Shown: positions 8,081-17,337, counted from the stretch's first letter. The stretch: 56,400 nucleotides of DNA from an uncultured Bacteroidales bacterium (GCA_934691625.1 CAKUTA010000015.1:1-56400); one strand, 5' to 3'. Numbers and translations are program-made. The notes: generated by a model from the letters alone, not told the origin.

Positions 8081-9142
8081 ATGACCAATAACTATTGGAT
8101 GCACCGCATAACTTGCGGAGAAAATGCATTTCCTTATGCACAGCATCTTTTCTTCGGCAGTGACAATGGCTCCGCTGAACATTATCTTTCTATAGGGTGG
8201 ACTGATTTCTCCTATGAAAAATTTGTCGAGGCTGTTCTGGCTGAAGGCATTTGTGCTCTTGATTCCTTGATGCAGGAGGCTTCTTACGGCTTGGGACGCA
8301 GCCGTTTCAGCCTTTACCGGTTCATTGCCCAGATGAAATGCGGAGACATTGTGGTGGTGCCGTTCTGGGACACTTTCAGCGTGTGCAGAATCGCGGATGA
8401 CAAGGTCTTGACGAACGAGACCATTGACAGAGGCCTGATGACTGACGGTGCAGGAAACAACCTGACCTATAATGATAAAGACAGATACTTTTATACACCT
8501 GACGGAAAGTTTGTCGATATGGGCTTCTACCGTAAGGTTGAGCTGCTGGCGACAGGCATTCCGCGTTCGGAATATGCTCCTCAGCTTCTTTATTCCGCGA
8601 TGAAGAACCGGAGCACCAATGCCTGCCTGTCAGAAAAGGTGGCAGAGGAGGTGGACATCGCCATCTCCGACTGGCACCGTAAGAAGCCGATTAACCTGAA
8701 GGCGGAGATTGAAAATGCAGTGGCACGGCCCGTCCTCGAACTGATAAGGAACCTTCTGCAGGACATGAAGTTTGAATCTCTGGTGGAATGGTACCTGACG
8801 TCTATCGGCGCGACTGTCGAGAGACCTGCCAGGAACGGCTGTCCTGCTGAAGACGGGGATGCTGACCTTATCGCCCATTTTGATGCACTCGAGACTACCG
8901 TCATGGTGCAAGTGAAGAAGCATGACGGATATACGGGAGACTGGGCTGTCAGACAGATTACCTCGTACTCTGAAAAGTATCATGTCAAGGATTTCATGAA
9001 CCAGATGTGGGTGATTTCCTCATGCGATGATTACAGTGATGCCGCCAGGCAGCTTGCCGAGGAGAAAGGTGTACGTCTCATCACCGGTCTGGAATTCTCC
9101 AGGATGCTCCTAGGCGTCGGAATAAAGAATCTAACTATTTAA
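8081..9142 (+). CDS. Mrr-like restriction endonuclease with N-terminal sensor-like domain
   Basis: 353 residues. The C-terminal third (about residues 240-345) fits the Mrr_cat nuclease fold: FESLVEWYLTSIGATVERP, then DGDADLIAHF with D262, then MVQVKKH with Q277 and K279, that is the D-(Q)xK version of the PD-(D/E)xK site found in Mrr enzymes. The N-terminal part (ITCGENAFPYAQHLF ... MKCGDIVVVPFW) resembles small PUA/EVE-like base-reading domains, an inference from pattern only. First gene of a plus-strand cluster reaching 14885. Likely cleaves modified or foreign DNA. Confidence 0.75.
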   Translation: MTNNYWMHRITCGENAFPYAQHLFFGSDNGSAEHYLSIGWTDFSYEKFVEAVLAEGICALDSLMQEASYGLGRSRFSLYRFIAQMKCGDIVVVPFWDTFSVCRIADDKVLTNETIDRGLMTDGAGNNLTYNDKDRYFYTPDGKFVDMGFYRKVELLATGIPRSEYAPQLLYSAMKNRSTNACLSEKVAEEVDIAISDWHRKKPINLKAEIENAVARPVLELIRNLLQDMKFESLVEWYLTSIGATVERPARNGCPAEDGDADLIAHFDALETTVMVQVKKHDGYTGDWAVRQITSYSEKYHVKDFMNQMWVISSCDDYSDAARQLAEEKGVRLITGLEFSRMLLGVGIKNLTI

Positions 9143-9153
9143 AATATAATCAC

Positions 9154-9459
9154 ATGGCTATTTCAAGCATTGAGCGCCGAGGCTCTTATTATGAGATTTT
9201 TGATGAGCGAGGCAAAAAGATCCAGAATGTCTCAAATAGTTTGGGAGAACTTCTCGGATGGAGTGACAGTTTCTTCGTTTTATTGAAGGGCTCATATTAT
9301 GTTACTTATGATGAACGTGGCAGATTTCTTTACAGAATATCGTCAAGTCTTGGAAACTTTGTGTCGATAACCGGAGATCAATTCATTCTCAGGGATGGCT
9401 CCAGACTTTGCGTTTATAACAAATTCGGGAAAAGGATAGATACTCGTCCAGCGAGATAG
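9154..9459 (+). CDS. small repeat protein (36-residue repeats)
   Basis: 101 residues made of two full and one partial copy of a 36-residue unit: GSYYEIFDERGKKI... from residue 10, GSYYVTYDERGRFL... from residue 46, and GSRLCVYNKFGKRI from residue 82. Each unit ends near an SLG turn, which suggests short beta hairpins like those of WG or propeller-type repeats. No signal peptide or TM segment. It lies 11 bp after the nuclease gene and 9 bp before the next gene, inside the same operon. Function unknown. Confidence 0.7.
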   Translation: MAISSIERRGSYYEIFDERGKKIQNVSNSLGELLGWSDSFFVLLKGSYYVTYDERGRFLYRISSSLGNFVSITGDQFILRDGSRLCVYNKFGKRIDTRPAR

Positions 9460-9468
9460 GCTTGTACT

Positions 9469-10839
9469 ATGAAGAAATATTTTATTAGTGAACCATGGCT
9501 TTTGTTGGAGCTAATCATAAGCGCAATTTTAGTGTGCATGGTAGCTTACGTGTTCCAGATTTTTACTGAAACGGAACTTCCAGGTCAGGTAATGGGCGCT
9601 ATACTTGGCGTGCTTCTGACGGCGGTCGTAACGTTTATCTTGCTTCGGGGCCAGACAAACCAGGAGAAGGAATTGCAGCGCAACGCCAAGATATTCGAGG
9701 AGAAGCTTAAGGTCTATCAGAATTTTCTGGGAAAACTTTATGATGCGGTGAAGGACGGCTCGCTGACTGATGATGAAAAGAAAGAACTGCAGTTTCAGAC
9801 ATCGCTTGTGGCTATGCTTTGCAAGCCGGAGAATATAGAGGAAGTGAGCAAGGCTGTAAAAGAAGTCGTAAACTGTGTGTGCCCGACGGAAAATTCTGCA
9901 AGCGTCGGGGAAACAGATCTGCTGAAAGGCTTTTTCTCTATAGTTGATGCTTTGAGAAAAGACCTGGAGGACTCTGATACAGGATTTTCTGACGCCATAA
10001 AAGCGGAGACGATTGGAAATTTCAAAGCCGCTTTTCATGTGAAGCCGGATCCTGATGATATCAGCGATGACATTGCGCCTGCCGAGGCGGACTCCGGCGA
10101 AACTATATGGGGATCGGCCTTGACAAGGTGGGAAAACTCCGGATGGGCCGTAAAGATTGATGATAACTGGCGTGGTGAAACGAGCTTTGCCATGCAGTCC
10201 AAGGTGAATGGAAACCCTGGGATTATAAGTATGGGCTTCTATAAGGGGCATTATTATATTCAGGCAAGCTATGGCTGGGATACGGACTTCGCGAAGGCGC
10301 TTAAATGGTCAAATGGTGGCCAAAGGTCCAATGGCACCTGGTGGAAATATCTGCCTGAACTGTATGATGACATCAAGGAAGGCGACTTCGGGCAGGCTCT
10401 CAAGGAGAATGTAGGATTGCAGAAATTTATCATCGAAAGAATTGAATATCTGCAGAATGTGGTCATGGCTAATCATCGCACGACATTGTGGAAGAAGGCT
10501 GTAGATGAGAAGCTAGCATATTCAGTCAATGATGCTGCCGCCGTGAGCCGATGGACGACCCGGATATGGTACTGGAAAACCCTGGTGTGCGAATCCGCCG
10601 GTGATAAAGAAGGCAGCCTTTATTTCGACATCCTGCCGGCCGATGACAAGAATGTGGTATTCAAATTCAGCAACCGCGATAAGAATCCTGAACTGCTGGG
10701 GAAAACACTGGTCAGAATCGGGCTGCAAGACAAGATCAGCGACATGAAAGACTGCATTGCTGATATCTGCACCACCTCATCCGACGCGAAAGATGTCGCG
10801 GAGAAACTTTCAGAGCTTCTGAAGAAGATACAGGGGTAA
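9469..10839 (+). CDS. membrane-anchored coiled-coil protein of unknown function
   Basis: 456 residues. Two N-terminal membrane segments (about residues 11-32 and 38-60) are followed by a charged heptad-like helix (about 61-100) and a large cytoplasmic part. The C-terminal half (from about residue 205) has a conserved-looking Trp-rich stretch (WGSALTRWENSGWAVKI and WSNGGQRSNGTWWKYL). I do not recognise a family. The placement between a nuclease and an SPFH protein suggests a membrane-tethered effector or scaffold. The start follows the previous stop by 9 bp. Confidence 0.7.
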   Translation: MKKYFISEPWLLLELIISAILVCMVAYVFQIFTETELPGQVMGAILGVLLTAVVTFILLRGQTNQEKELQRNAKIFEEKLKVYQNFLGKLYDAVKDGSLTDDEKKELQFQTSLVAMLCKPENIEEVSKAVKEVVNCVCPTENSASVGETDLLKGFFSIVDALRKDLEDSDTGFSDAIKAETIGNFKAAFHVKPDPDDISDDIAPAEADSGETIWGSALTRWENSGWAVKIDDNWRGETSFAMQSKVNGNPGIISMGFYKGHYYIQASYGWDTDFAKALKWSNGGQRSNGTWWKYLPELYDDIKEGDFGQALKENVGLQKFIIERIEYLQNVVMANHRTTLWKKAVDEKLAYSVNDAAAVSRWTTRIWYWKTLVCESAGDKEGSLYFDILPADDKNVVFKFSNRDKNPELLGKTLVRIGLQDKISDMKDCIADICTTSSDAKDVAEKLSELLKKIQG

Positions 10840-10857
10840 TTTAGAGTTAGAAACAAA

Positions 10858-11973
10858 ATGGCAACAATTCAATCTATTTTATGGAATCAGCAGTCTGATG
10901 AATTGCTGGTTTACAAATATCCAGTGCAGGATATCAATACTGGAAGTGTTTTGACTGTTAATGATAGTCAGGAGGCTTATTTCTATCGAAACGGGACACT
11001 TTATGATAAATTTTCTGCCGGACGCTATGCTTTGTCTTCATCTAATCTTCCGGCATTATCCAATATCGTTAATCTGGCTTCTGGAGGGGAATCTACTTTT
11101 AATGCAAGTATATGGTTTGTAAGCAAGCTTGCAAAGCGTAATATACTTTGGGGAGCAGGAGGACTTAGAGTAATTGATCCATATTTCGAAATACCGATTA
11201 AGATGTCTGCCCGTGGACAATATGGTATCAGAATAAAAGACGGAGGTTTGTTTATCCTGAAATTTGTAGGAACTCAGGCGGAATCAGATATGAATCTGAT
11301 ATATGAGCAGTTCCGGTCTGATGTGATTGAGGCTGTAAAGGTTTCCATTGCTCGTTTCATGAAGGAAAATGGGGTAAATGTGAATGAAATTGGAACAGAG
11401 TATCGTTCTCTTGGAACAGCGATTTCAAAAGAATTGCAGTCGTCATTTGATGAATATGGGGTGGAACTTCTTAACTTCAACATTGAAGATATCTCATTTA
11501 ATGAGAACGATCCCGGATACCAGAAAGTAATGGAAGGAATCTCGGAAAGAGCACGGCTTAATAAACTAGGTTTAAACTATGTTCAGCAGAGGCAGCTTGA
11601 TATAACACAGACTGCTGCAGGTAATCAAGGTGCTGGGGTGTTTATGAGTGCCGGGGCAGGATTGAGCATGGGAAGCCAGGCCGGGCAGATGTTTGGAGAT
11701 GTCATGAAAGGAAATCCCGCATCACAAATTCAGGTGGCAGCGCCGGTACCTCCACCTATGCCATCTTTTTATGTAGCCTCTAATGGCAATAGTGAAGGGC
11801 CGTTCAGGCTTGACGTTATACATGATATGATAACTAAAGGCCAAATAGGACAATCAACTTATTTGTATAAAGTAGGTGGAAATGCATGGATGGCAGCTGG
11901 ACAGGTCCCCGAAATTTCAGGCCTGTTTTCGTCAATGACACCACCTCCACCACCTCCGTCTCAGGTTGATTAA
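10858..11973 (+). CDS. SPFH-domain protein with C-terminal GYF_2 domain
   Basis: 371 residues. The N-terminal part (about 20-235) reads as an SPFH/band-7-like 'virion core' type protein (YdjI group): SAGRYALSSSNLPAL, SARGQYGIRIKDGGLFILKFVG, then the helix ENGVNVNEIGTEYRSLGTAI. A Gly-rich linker with a Pro run (about 255-305) leads to a GYF_2 domain (FYVASNGNSEGPF ... WMAAGQVPEISGLF). The tail is proline-rich. Such proteins form membrane-associated ring or raft scaffolds, and GYF_2 domains usually bind proline-rich partners. Base composition is AT-richer than at 3.5-8 kb, suggesting transfer. Confidence 0.8.
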   Translation: MATIQSILWNQQSDELLVYKYPVQDINTGSVLTVNDSQEAYFYRNGTLYDKFSAGRYALSSSNLPALSNIVNLASGGESTFNASIWFVSKLAKRNILWGAGGLRVIDPYFEIPIKMSARGQYGIRIKDGGLFILKFVGTQAESDMNLIYEQFRSDVIEAVKVSIARFMKENGVNVNEIGTEYRSLGTAISKELQSSFDEYGVELLNFNIEDISFNENDPGYQKVMEGISERARLNKLGLNYVQQRQLDITQTAAGNQGAGVFMSAGAGLSMGSQAGQMFGDVMKGNPASQIQVAAPVPPPMPSFYVASNGNSEGPFRLDVIHDMITKGQIGQSTYLYKVGGNAWMAAGQVPEISGLFSSMTPPPPPPSQVD

Positions 11974-11994
11974 TTATATTGAAATTGAGCTCGT

Positions 11995-12675
11995 ATGAAA
12001 AAAATAGTATTTATCACAGTACTGCTTATCTGCAGTGTGGCATTGGTCGGCATATTCTATCTGATATTTCATGAATTGTCAGTGATGATGGTATGTTGTG
12101 CGTTCAGTGGACTACTTTTCCTATGGTCTGCATTTCTGCATATTTTCATTGTCTCCTCTATTCTGACTATTACTGTTAAGAACTCATCATTGGTAAAGAT
12201 ACTGGATGTCTCGTCTTTTCTGCTTTTTGCGTGGACACTCCTTTTTATATTTGCATTCGGCTCGTATGGAGACGTTGACAGAGACATGACTGTGTTGTAC
12301 GTCGTTTATGTCGTGATAGCTGTCATAACATTGGTTGCTTGCCTTATGGCAGACCGTGGCGCTTCTATTTCGGAAGAGGACAATCAACTGGTGCAGCATA
12401 ATATACAGGAAAAGGGGACGTTGTTAAGACAACTTTGTGTGACTGCAAATGATTTGCATGAGAAATCAGGTGATCCGGATAATATTAAGCAGCTTTTCTC
12501 TGTGATTGACATGATGCGGAATACCCCTGCACGAGTATTTGAAAGCAGTACTATCTGTTCGCAACTTCATGAATGTGTTGATTCAGTGATTCAGGCTGTG
12601 CGTGATGATAAAGCTGAAAATATCTCATTGACTTTAAATGAATTAATAAATACATTGAAAATAACTAGATTGTAA
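11995..12675 (+). CDS. four-TM membrane protein, unknown function
   Basis: 226 residues. Four hydrophobic stretches occupy about residues 3-125 (a short signal-anchor-like helix, then LLFLWSAFLHIFIV, FLLFAWTLLFIFAFG and YVVYVVIAVITLVACLMA). The C-terminal 100 residues are polar, helical and presumably cytosolic. No recognised domain. It sits between the SPFH-GYF_2 gene and the zinc ribbon-TM2 gene (2-bp gap to the latter), so it is part of the same membrane cluster. Confidence 0.65.
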   Translation: MKKIVFITVLLICSVALVGIFYLIFHELSVMMVCCAFSGLLFLWSAFLHIFIVSSILTITVKNSSLVKILDVSSFLLFAWTLLFIFAFGSYGDVDRDMTVLYVVYVVIAVITLVACLMADRGASISEEDNQLVQHNIQEKGTLLRQLCVTANDLHEKSGDPDNIKQLFSVIDMMRNTPARVFESSTICSQLHECVDSVIQAVRDDKAENISLTLNELINTLKITRL

Positions 12676-12677
12676 TT

Positions 12678-13055
12678 ATGGAAGATTCTATCAAATGTCC
12701 GGAATGCGGCGGGACTAAGTATACACGCATTTCTGAAGGTAACTATCGTTGCCTCTATTGTGGAGCTACATTTAAGGCAGAAGTGGAGGGGGCTCCTCAG
12801 GCTGTGCCGGATGGACAACCGAAATATACAAAAGTGCGTGATAAAAATAAGATAACGGCTATTGTTCTTGCTTTTCTGCTTGGCTCTATTGGTGCGCAGT
12901 ACTTTTATCTAGGGAAAATAGGGTCTGGAATACTATGTCTGCTTTTCTGCTGGACATATATTCCAGCTGTAATAGGAATTGCAGATGGTATCCGTTTCCT
13001 TATTATGGATGAAAAGACTTTTGATATGAAATATAATTGCCTGGTTGAATATTAA
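12678..13055 (+). CDS. zinc ribbon-TM2 domain protein
   Basis: 125 residues. An N-terminal zinc ribbon with two CxxC pairs (CPECGG and CLYCGA) is followed by a polar linker and a TM2 domain from about residue 50: KNKITAIVLAFLLGSIGAQYFYLG, then a second hydrophobic segment ending in VIGIADGIRFL. TM2 proteins are small two-helix membrane proteins, and the soluble zinc ribbon is presumably cytosolic and contacts a partner. Starts 2 bp after the previous stop. Confidence 0.85.
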   Translation: MEDSIKCPECGGTKYTRISEGNYRCLYCGATFKAEVEGAPQAVPDGQPKYTKVRDKNKITAIVLAFLLGSIGAQYFYLGKIGSGILCLLFCWTYIPAVIGIADGIRFLIMDEKTFDMKYNCLVEY

Positions 13056-13066
13056 TCTAATATATT

Positions 13067-14530
13067 ATGGAATCATCTACAATTCTTGCTGCAATAGAAG
13101 CCGCAAAACCTTATTTTAAGGAAGATTCTGCCTTATATGCATATCCGTCAATACCTGACGAAGTGCTTGCGGTACATAAGAAAAAATATCTGGAGCTGGA
13201 TCCAGATGAAAAGGTTCTGGTGCTTGCAGGTAAATGCAAGCAGTTCTTTACAGGATTTTGTCTTACTGACAGGCGGCTTATCGTCCGGGTGGAAAATGGC
13301 AGCATACTTCTTGGTAGTCTTACAAGCATATTCCGCGAGACGGTAGATATTCCGCTTGATGAAATTAAAACTCTGTCAGCAGCATTGAATATTAATTCTG
13401 CAATGATGCGTATCATTGTCAATGGGCAATATGTTGGATTTATTTATCAGAATTCGGCTTCAAGCGGACTTAAACGCAGTACAAATAATACATTTGAAGC
13501 TGTAGACGCTCTATTCAAGGAGATGACTTTGCTTTCTGGTGGAGATCTTGTATCTTCAGTAAAATCTACAGTCGCAGGGAAAAATTGGATAAAGCAATAC
13601 AGAAAATCTGGACTGCTGAAAAAATATTTCTTGGAACCAATTATTTCTCATTACGTTGATTTCAAGGGAGTCGCTACTCGATCTGAATATTGGCACTTTG
13701 CTTTGTTCTTTATGATTATTATTGGCGCGGTGTCAGGCTTATTCAGTATACTTTTCGACATGGGAACGGCTGTTTATTATCTCTTGTCGCTGGCACTGCT
13801 GTTGCCTTCTTTGGGAATCATGGTGCGCAGAATGCATGATATCGGCAAGAGCGGCAAGATGGTTCTTGTGTCATTGATACCTGTTGTGGGGCTTATATGG
13901 CTTCTGGTTCTGCTTTGCCGAAAAGGCAATGATGTAAAAAAGACAAAAAACAGTGCAAGCCTTTCAGATATAGCAATACTTTCTCTTTGTGGGATTATGA
14001 TTGTTATATCCGCAACTATAGCGTGTGCGAAATTTGAGAATGGTGATTACGGCTCTGATGAAATATATGATTCAAGTGTTTTTGATGATTCTTCGGATGA
14101 TACTTCAGGCAATGCTGAGGATATTAGTGATATAAGAAAACGTGTAAATCATATTTATAAATATGCGCTTTCCGGAAAAGGGGATGCCGAGAAAAAATTT
14201 TTCTCGAGAAAACTGTATGGCTTGTGGAAAGACGAGCAGAAGGCTTCCGAGGAATATGGAATAGGTGCTATTGAATTTGATATCTGGAGCTTGAGCCAGG
14301 ATCCAGCCGATCCTCAAATAGAAATAGGCGAAATCAACTGTATGGGTGAGGCAGGGTATTCGGTTACATTGATGGTCGTGAACAAGTATGTAGGCCGTAC
14401 TGACAAACAAGCGGTGGTGCTGCTAATGGTTAAGGAAAGAGGGGACTGGTTTATTGGAGATATGTATTTTAGTTTTGGTGGAGAAGCCGTGTCTTTGTCG
14501 GAAATTTTGCAAGGTTCGTTAGATGAATAA
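13067..14530 (+). CDS. PH-like/DUF805 membrane protein
   Basis: 487 residues. The N-terminal region (about 30-165) looks like a bacterial PH-like domain: DEKVLVLAGKCKQFFTGFCLTDRRLIVRV and VDIPLDEIKTLSAAL. A DUF805 membrane domain follows (about 190-305): HYVDFKGVATRSEYWHFALF, several TM segments, MVRRMHDIGKSGK and LICRKGN-like ends. One more TM segment (about 308-325) leads to an extracytoplasmic acidic, Ser-rich linker and a C-terminal domain of about 140 residues resembling lumenal SnoaL/NTF2-type modules. Sure of DUF805, less sure of the rest. Confidence 0.8.
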   Translation: MESSTILAAIEAAKPYFKEDSALYAYPSIPDEVLAVHKKKYLELDPDEKVLVLAGKCKQFFTGFCLTDRRLIVRVENGSILLGSLTSIFRETVDIPLDEIKTLSAALNINSAMMRIIVNGQYVGFIYQNSASSGLKRSTNNTFEAVDALFKEMTLLSGGDLVSSVKSTVAGKNWIKQYRKSGLLKKYFLEPIISHYVDFKGVATRSEYWHFALFFMIIIGAVSGLFSILFDMGTAVYYLLSLALLLPSLGIMVRRMHDIGKSGKMVLVSLIPVVGLIWLLVLLCRKGNDVKKTKNSASLSDIAILSLCGIMIVISATIACAKFENGDYGSDEIYDSSVFDDSSDDTSGNAEDISDIRKRVNHIYKYALSGKGDAEKKFFSRKLYGLWKDEQKASEEYGIGAIEFDIWSLSQDPADPQIEIGEINCMGEAGYSVTLMVVNKYVGRTDKQAVVLLMVKERGDWFIGDMYFSFGGEAVSLSEILQGSLDE

Positions 14531-14885
14531 TAATCAAAGAAATATGGTGGTGGAAGAAAAACAGGCAGCAGCTGTAGAAACATCAGAAGATACCACGATT
14601 ACTCCTGATGACAAATTGTATTTCATAAATCTGCTGGCAAAGGGCGGAATGTTAATATTTGGATATTTCCTTTTCAGGATTATCCGTAATATTGTTCTGG
14701 TGTCAGATATAGTAGATGCTCTTGAAACCATAGGGGCATATGTTTCACTTGTGGACTCATCTTTAGAGTATGATCCGACGGTAGTGAAATCTTTCCATGG
14801 TCTGATGCGTAATGGCATAATTGTCTGCATCGCCGGAGAGCTTATTTCGGCACTGATATGCTGGATGTCCCGGTCAAAGAGCTAG
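14523..14885 (+). CDS. small two-TM membrane protein
   Basis: 120 residues with two hydrophobic helices (about 37-57 and 93-112) and an acidic N-terminus. No family recognised. It overlaps the end of the DUF805 gene by 8 bp, so it is translationally coupled and is the last gene of the cluster that began at 8081. A hairpin (14899-14937) follows directly. Confidence 0.6.
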   Translation: MNNNQRNMVVEEKQAAAVETSEDTTITPDDKLYFINLLAKGGMLIFGYFLFRIIRNIVLVSDIVDALETIGAYVSLVDSSLEYDPTVVKSFHGLMRNGIIVCIAGELISALICWMSRSKS

Positions 14886-14898
14886 TATTATAAATTAG

Positions 14899-14937
14899 CA
14901 TGCGCATCTTCAGGGTTTTTGACTGGGGATGCGCATG
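14899..14937 (+). terminator. hairpin after the membrane cluster
   Basis: CATGCGCATC (14899-14908) pairs with GATGCGCATG (14928-14937), a perfect 10-bp stem with a 19-base loop, followed by a T-rich tail. It sits just after the last gene of the cluster and probably ends its transcript. A similar but decayed sequence occurs near 17616-17660. Confidence 0.5.
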
Positions 14938-15005
14938 TTTCTGTTTCTGGCTAGGTTCGTGATGCGGGATTACTGGCGGCATGGCATAGACGAGTGAGAT
15001 CACTG

Positions 15006-15590
15006 TTACTCCGTTTCCCGCCGCAGCCAGATTGAGAAGAATCGGTCATATACAATTATTTTCCCGTTAAAATCATGCACGAAGTCACGCTTTCGCAGCG
15101 CCTTTATGGCAAGGCTCACACTGCTGGCCGCCGGCAGACTTGTACTTACGGATGAATTCTTGTGACAGTGCTGATGAGACTTCTTTTTCCTTAGCAATGA
15201 CCACGACAAGGGCCTCCTGATTGTCGGAGAGCGATTTGCAGTAGTTGATGAAAGCATCTTCCAGTTCGTTAATGATATCCTCGACGATCTGGGCTATTGT
15301 CTGTTTGTCAATGACCTCCCCATTTTCGTAGAGCCGGTTCAGGATGCTCTGAACATACCATGTCTGACCGTCAACCAAGTCAAAAATATACCTGAAGTCG
15401 CTGTCGCTGATTTCAATTCCTTTCTGTGTTAGCCATCTGTTTGCGAAAACTTGTATTCTTCAATATCTATGAGGGGAAGGCTCATTATCTGGGAACTTTG
15501 ATAAAACGGACGCTTTGCGGACAGGAACATTTCGGACATGAGGTACTGACTGCTGCCGGCAAATATGAAATAAACATCCGGAAGAAACTG
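15006..15590 (-). pseudogene. C-terminal remnant of an AAA-type ATPase gene, two frameshifts
   Basis: Read on the minus strand, three blocks in different frames join into one ATPase C-terminus: FLPDVYFIFAGSSQYLMSEMF down to IEEYKF; NRWLTQKGIEISDSDF through TWYVQSILNRLYE to EFIRKYK; and LPAASSVSLAIKALRKRDF to FFSIWLRRETE. The first break is a 2-base insertion near 15440 (between AAGTTT and GCAAAC), the second one extra base near 15135. The half with the P-loop is absent. This is a relic of the ATPase family with a C-terminal winged helix common in Bacteroides. Stop codon at 15006. Confidence 0.75.
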
Positions 15591-15638
15591 AATGTAAGAG
15601 CGCAGATATGAACAATTTTATTTTGCACGTAAAACGAC

Positions 15639-15646
15639 TATCTTTG
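15639..15646 (+). promoter_or_regulatory. -7 box TATCTTTG
   Basis: Exact match to TAnnTTTG, 26 bp before the ATG of the AAA-ATPase gene. A GGAGG at 15660-15664 lies 7 bases before that ATG. Confidence 0.65.
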
Positions 15647-15671
15647 CAGAAGACTATGTGGAGGATTGAAC

Positions 15672-17210
15672 ATGTTGTACCCTATAGGAATACAAAGCTT
15701 TGCTGAAATACGCAATGGCAATTATGTTTATGTGGACAAGACAGCGCTGCTCTATAGACTGGCATCCACCGGAAAGTATTATTTCCTGAGCCGTCCGAGA
15801 CGGTTCGGGAAGAGCCTGCTTGTCTCGACTATGGAGGCGTACTTCAGTGGGGAGAGGGAACTTTTCAACGGGCTGGCGATGGAGCACCTGGAGAAAGACT
15901 GGGTGAAATACCCTGTCCTGCATCTTGATCTGACCGGAAGCGGATATACGGAGATTTCGCAGCTGAAGATAAGCCTGGATCAGCATCTGCGCAAATGGGA
16001 AGAACTTTATGGTGTGACGGCTGCGTCAGATGATGCCTCAGCCCGATTCAAGGATGTCATTGATGCCGCTTATCAGAAGACCGGCCAGAAAGCGGTCATC
16101 CTCATCGACGAATACGAGAAGCCTATCATCGACAACATTGACAATCCTGAACTGATGGAGCAGTTCCGTCGCGAGCTTCAGGGGTTCTACAGCGTCATAA
16201 AGGGAAAGGACGCCTCTATACGGTTCGCCTTCCTCACCGGTGTGACCAAGCTCGGAAAGATGAGCATCTTCAGCGGGCTGAACAATCTGAACGACATATC
16301 CATGGATTCCAGGTATGTTGATATATGTGGAATATCTGAACCTGAGCTCAGAAACATGTTCGGAGACAGCGTGGCAGCACTTGCTGAGGCGAATAAACTG
16401 ACAGAGGATGAGTGTTACCGGAAATTGGCGTCAATGTATGACGGCTATCATTTCTGTGAGGACAGCATAGGCATATATAATCCTTTCAGCCTGCTCAATA
16501 CGTTCAACTCCGGTAAGTTCCGCATGTACTGGTTCGAGACCGGGACGCCGACGTTCCTGGTGAGATACCTGAAGCAGGGAAACTATAACCTGGACAACAT
16601 ATCCAAGAATGATGTGGCGGTGGAGACATTGACGGGTGCGAACTATGTGAGCCCGGCCCCGATAACGCTTATGTACCAGGCCGGATATCTCACGATAAAA
16701 GAGTACAATCCGGAATTCGGGACTTATAATCTAGATTATCCTAACGAGGAAGTCAAGCGTGGGTTCATGCACTCGCTCAGCCTGCTGTTCGCTCCGGCCT
16801 TGATAGAAGGCAACTATTCTGTATATCAGTTTATCAGGGATCTCCGCGGAGGTGACACCAGGAGCTTCATGGATCGCCTCACGGCATTCTTCGCAGGGAA
16901 CAGCTATGAAATTCAGGGAGACCTGGAGCTGTACTTCCAGAATGTGATGTCGATAATGCTGAAGATGATGGGGCTTTACGTGAATACCGAGTATCAGACA
17001 TCCAACGGCAGGATAGACATTGTTTTCGATACGGACAAGTATGTCTACATAATAGAGCTGAAGCGTGACCAGTCGCCGGAAATCGCATTGAAGCAGATTG
17101 AAGAAAAGGGTTATGACAGGCCATTCCTGGCATCCGGCAAGCAGATAATCAAGCTCGGCATAAACTTCTCGTCCGACACCAAGACCATAGACGGCTGGGC
17201 GGAGGCATGA
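15672..17210 (+). CDS. AAA-ATPase-like protein with C-terminal PD-(D/E)xK nuclease domain
   Basis: 512 residues. The N-terminal AAA-ATPase_like region begins YPIGIQSFAEIRNGNYVYVD and has the Walker A variant SRPRRFGKSLL near residue 40 and a Walker B-like VILIDEYEKP. The C-terminus carries the associated nuclease domain (about 405-510; YVNTEYQTSNGRIDIVFD, then IIELKRD with the E-x-K pair). These proteins are very common and often multi-copy in Bacteroidales; their role is unproven, and links to mobile DNA or defence are suspected. The ATG at 15672 is chosen over TTG at 15666 because GGAGG (15660-15664) is correctly spaced only for it. Confidence 0.9.
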   Translation: MLYPIGIQSFAEIRNGNYVYVDKTALLYRLASTGKYYFLSRPRRFGKSLLVSTMEAYFSGERELFNGLAMEHLEKDWVKYPVLHLDLTGSGYTEISQLKISLDQHLRKWEELYGVTAASDDASARFKDVIDAAYQKTGQKAVILIDEYEKPIIDNIDNPELMEQFRRELQGFYSVIKGKDASIRFAFLTGVTKLGKMSIFSGLNNLNDISMDSRYVDICGISEPELRNMFGDSVAALAEANKLTEDECYRKLASMYDGYHFCEDSIGIYNPFSLLNTFNSGKFRMYWFETGTPTFLVRYLKQGNYNLDNISKNDVAVETLTGANYVSPAPITLMYQAGYLTIKEYNPEFGTYNLDYPNEEVKRGFMHSLSLLFAPALIEGNYSVYQFIRDLRGGDTRSFMDRLTAFFAGNSYEIQGDLELYFQNVMSIMLKMMGLYVNTEYQTSNGRIDIVFDTDKYVYIIELKRDQSPEIALKQIEEKGYDRPFLASGKQIIKLGINFSSDTKTIDGWAEA

Positions 17211-17337
17211 CCGGATTCTGCCATTCGGCACTTTCGTGCTGCAAAACTGACCCTCCTGGCAGTTGCACGGAGCACTAGGTGTTATGATAATTCGCTGTGC
17301 TACAGATAATTAAGTGTATCTAGGGCTCTATATCAAG

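Noticed and set aside
9529..10251. 240-residue minus-strand frame
   Set aside because: Antisense to the TM-coiled-coil gene whose start, spacing and membrane helices fit the operon; the antisense protein has no signature.
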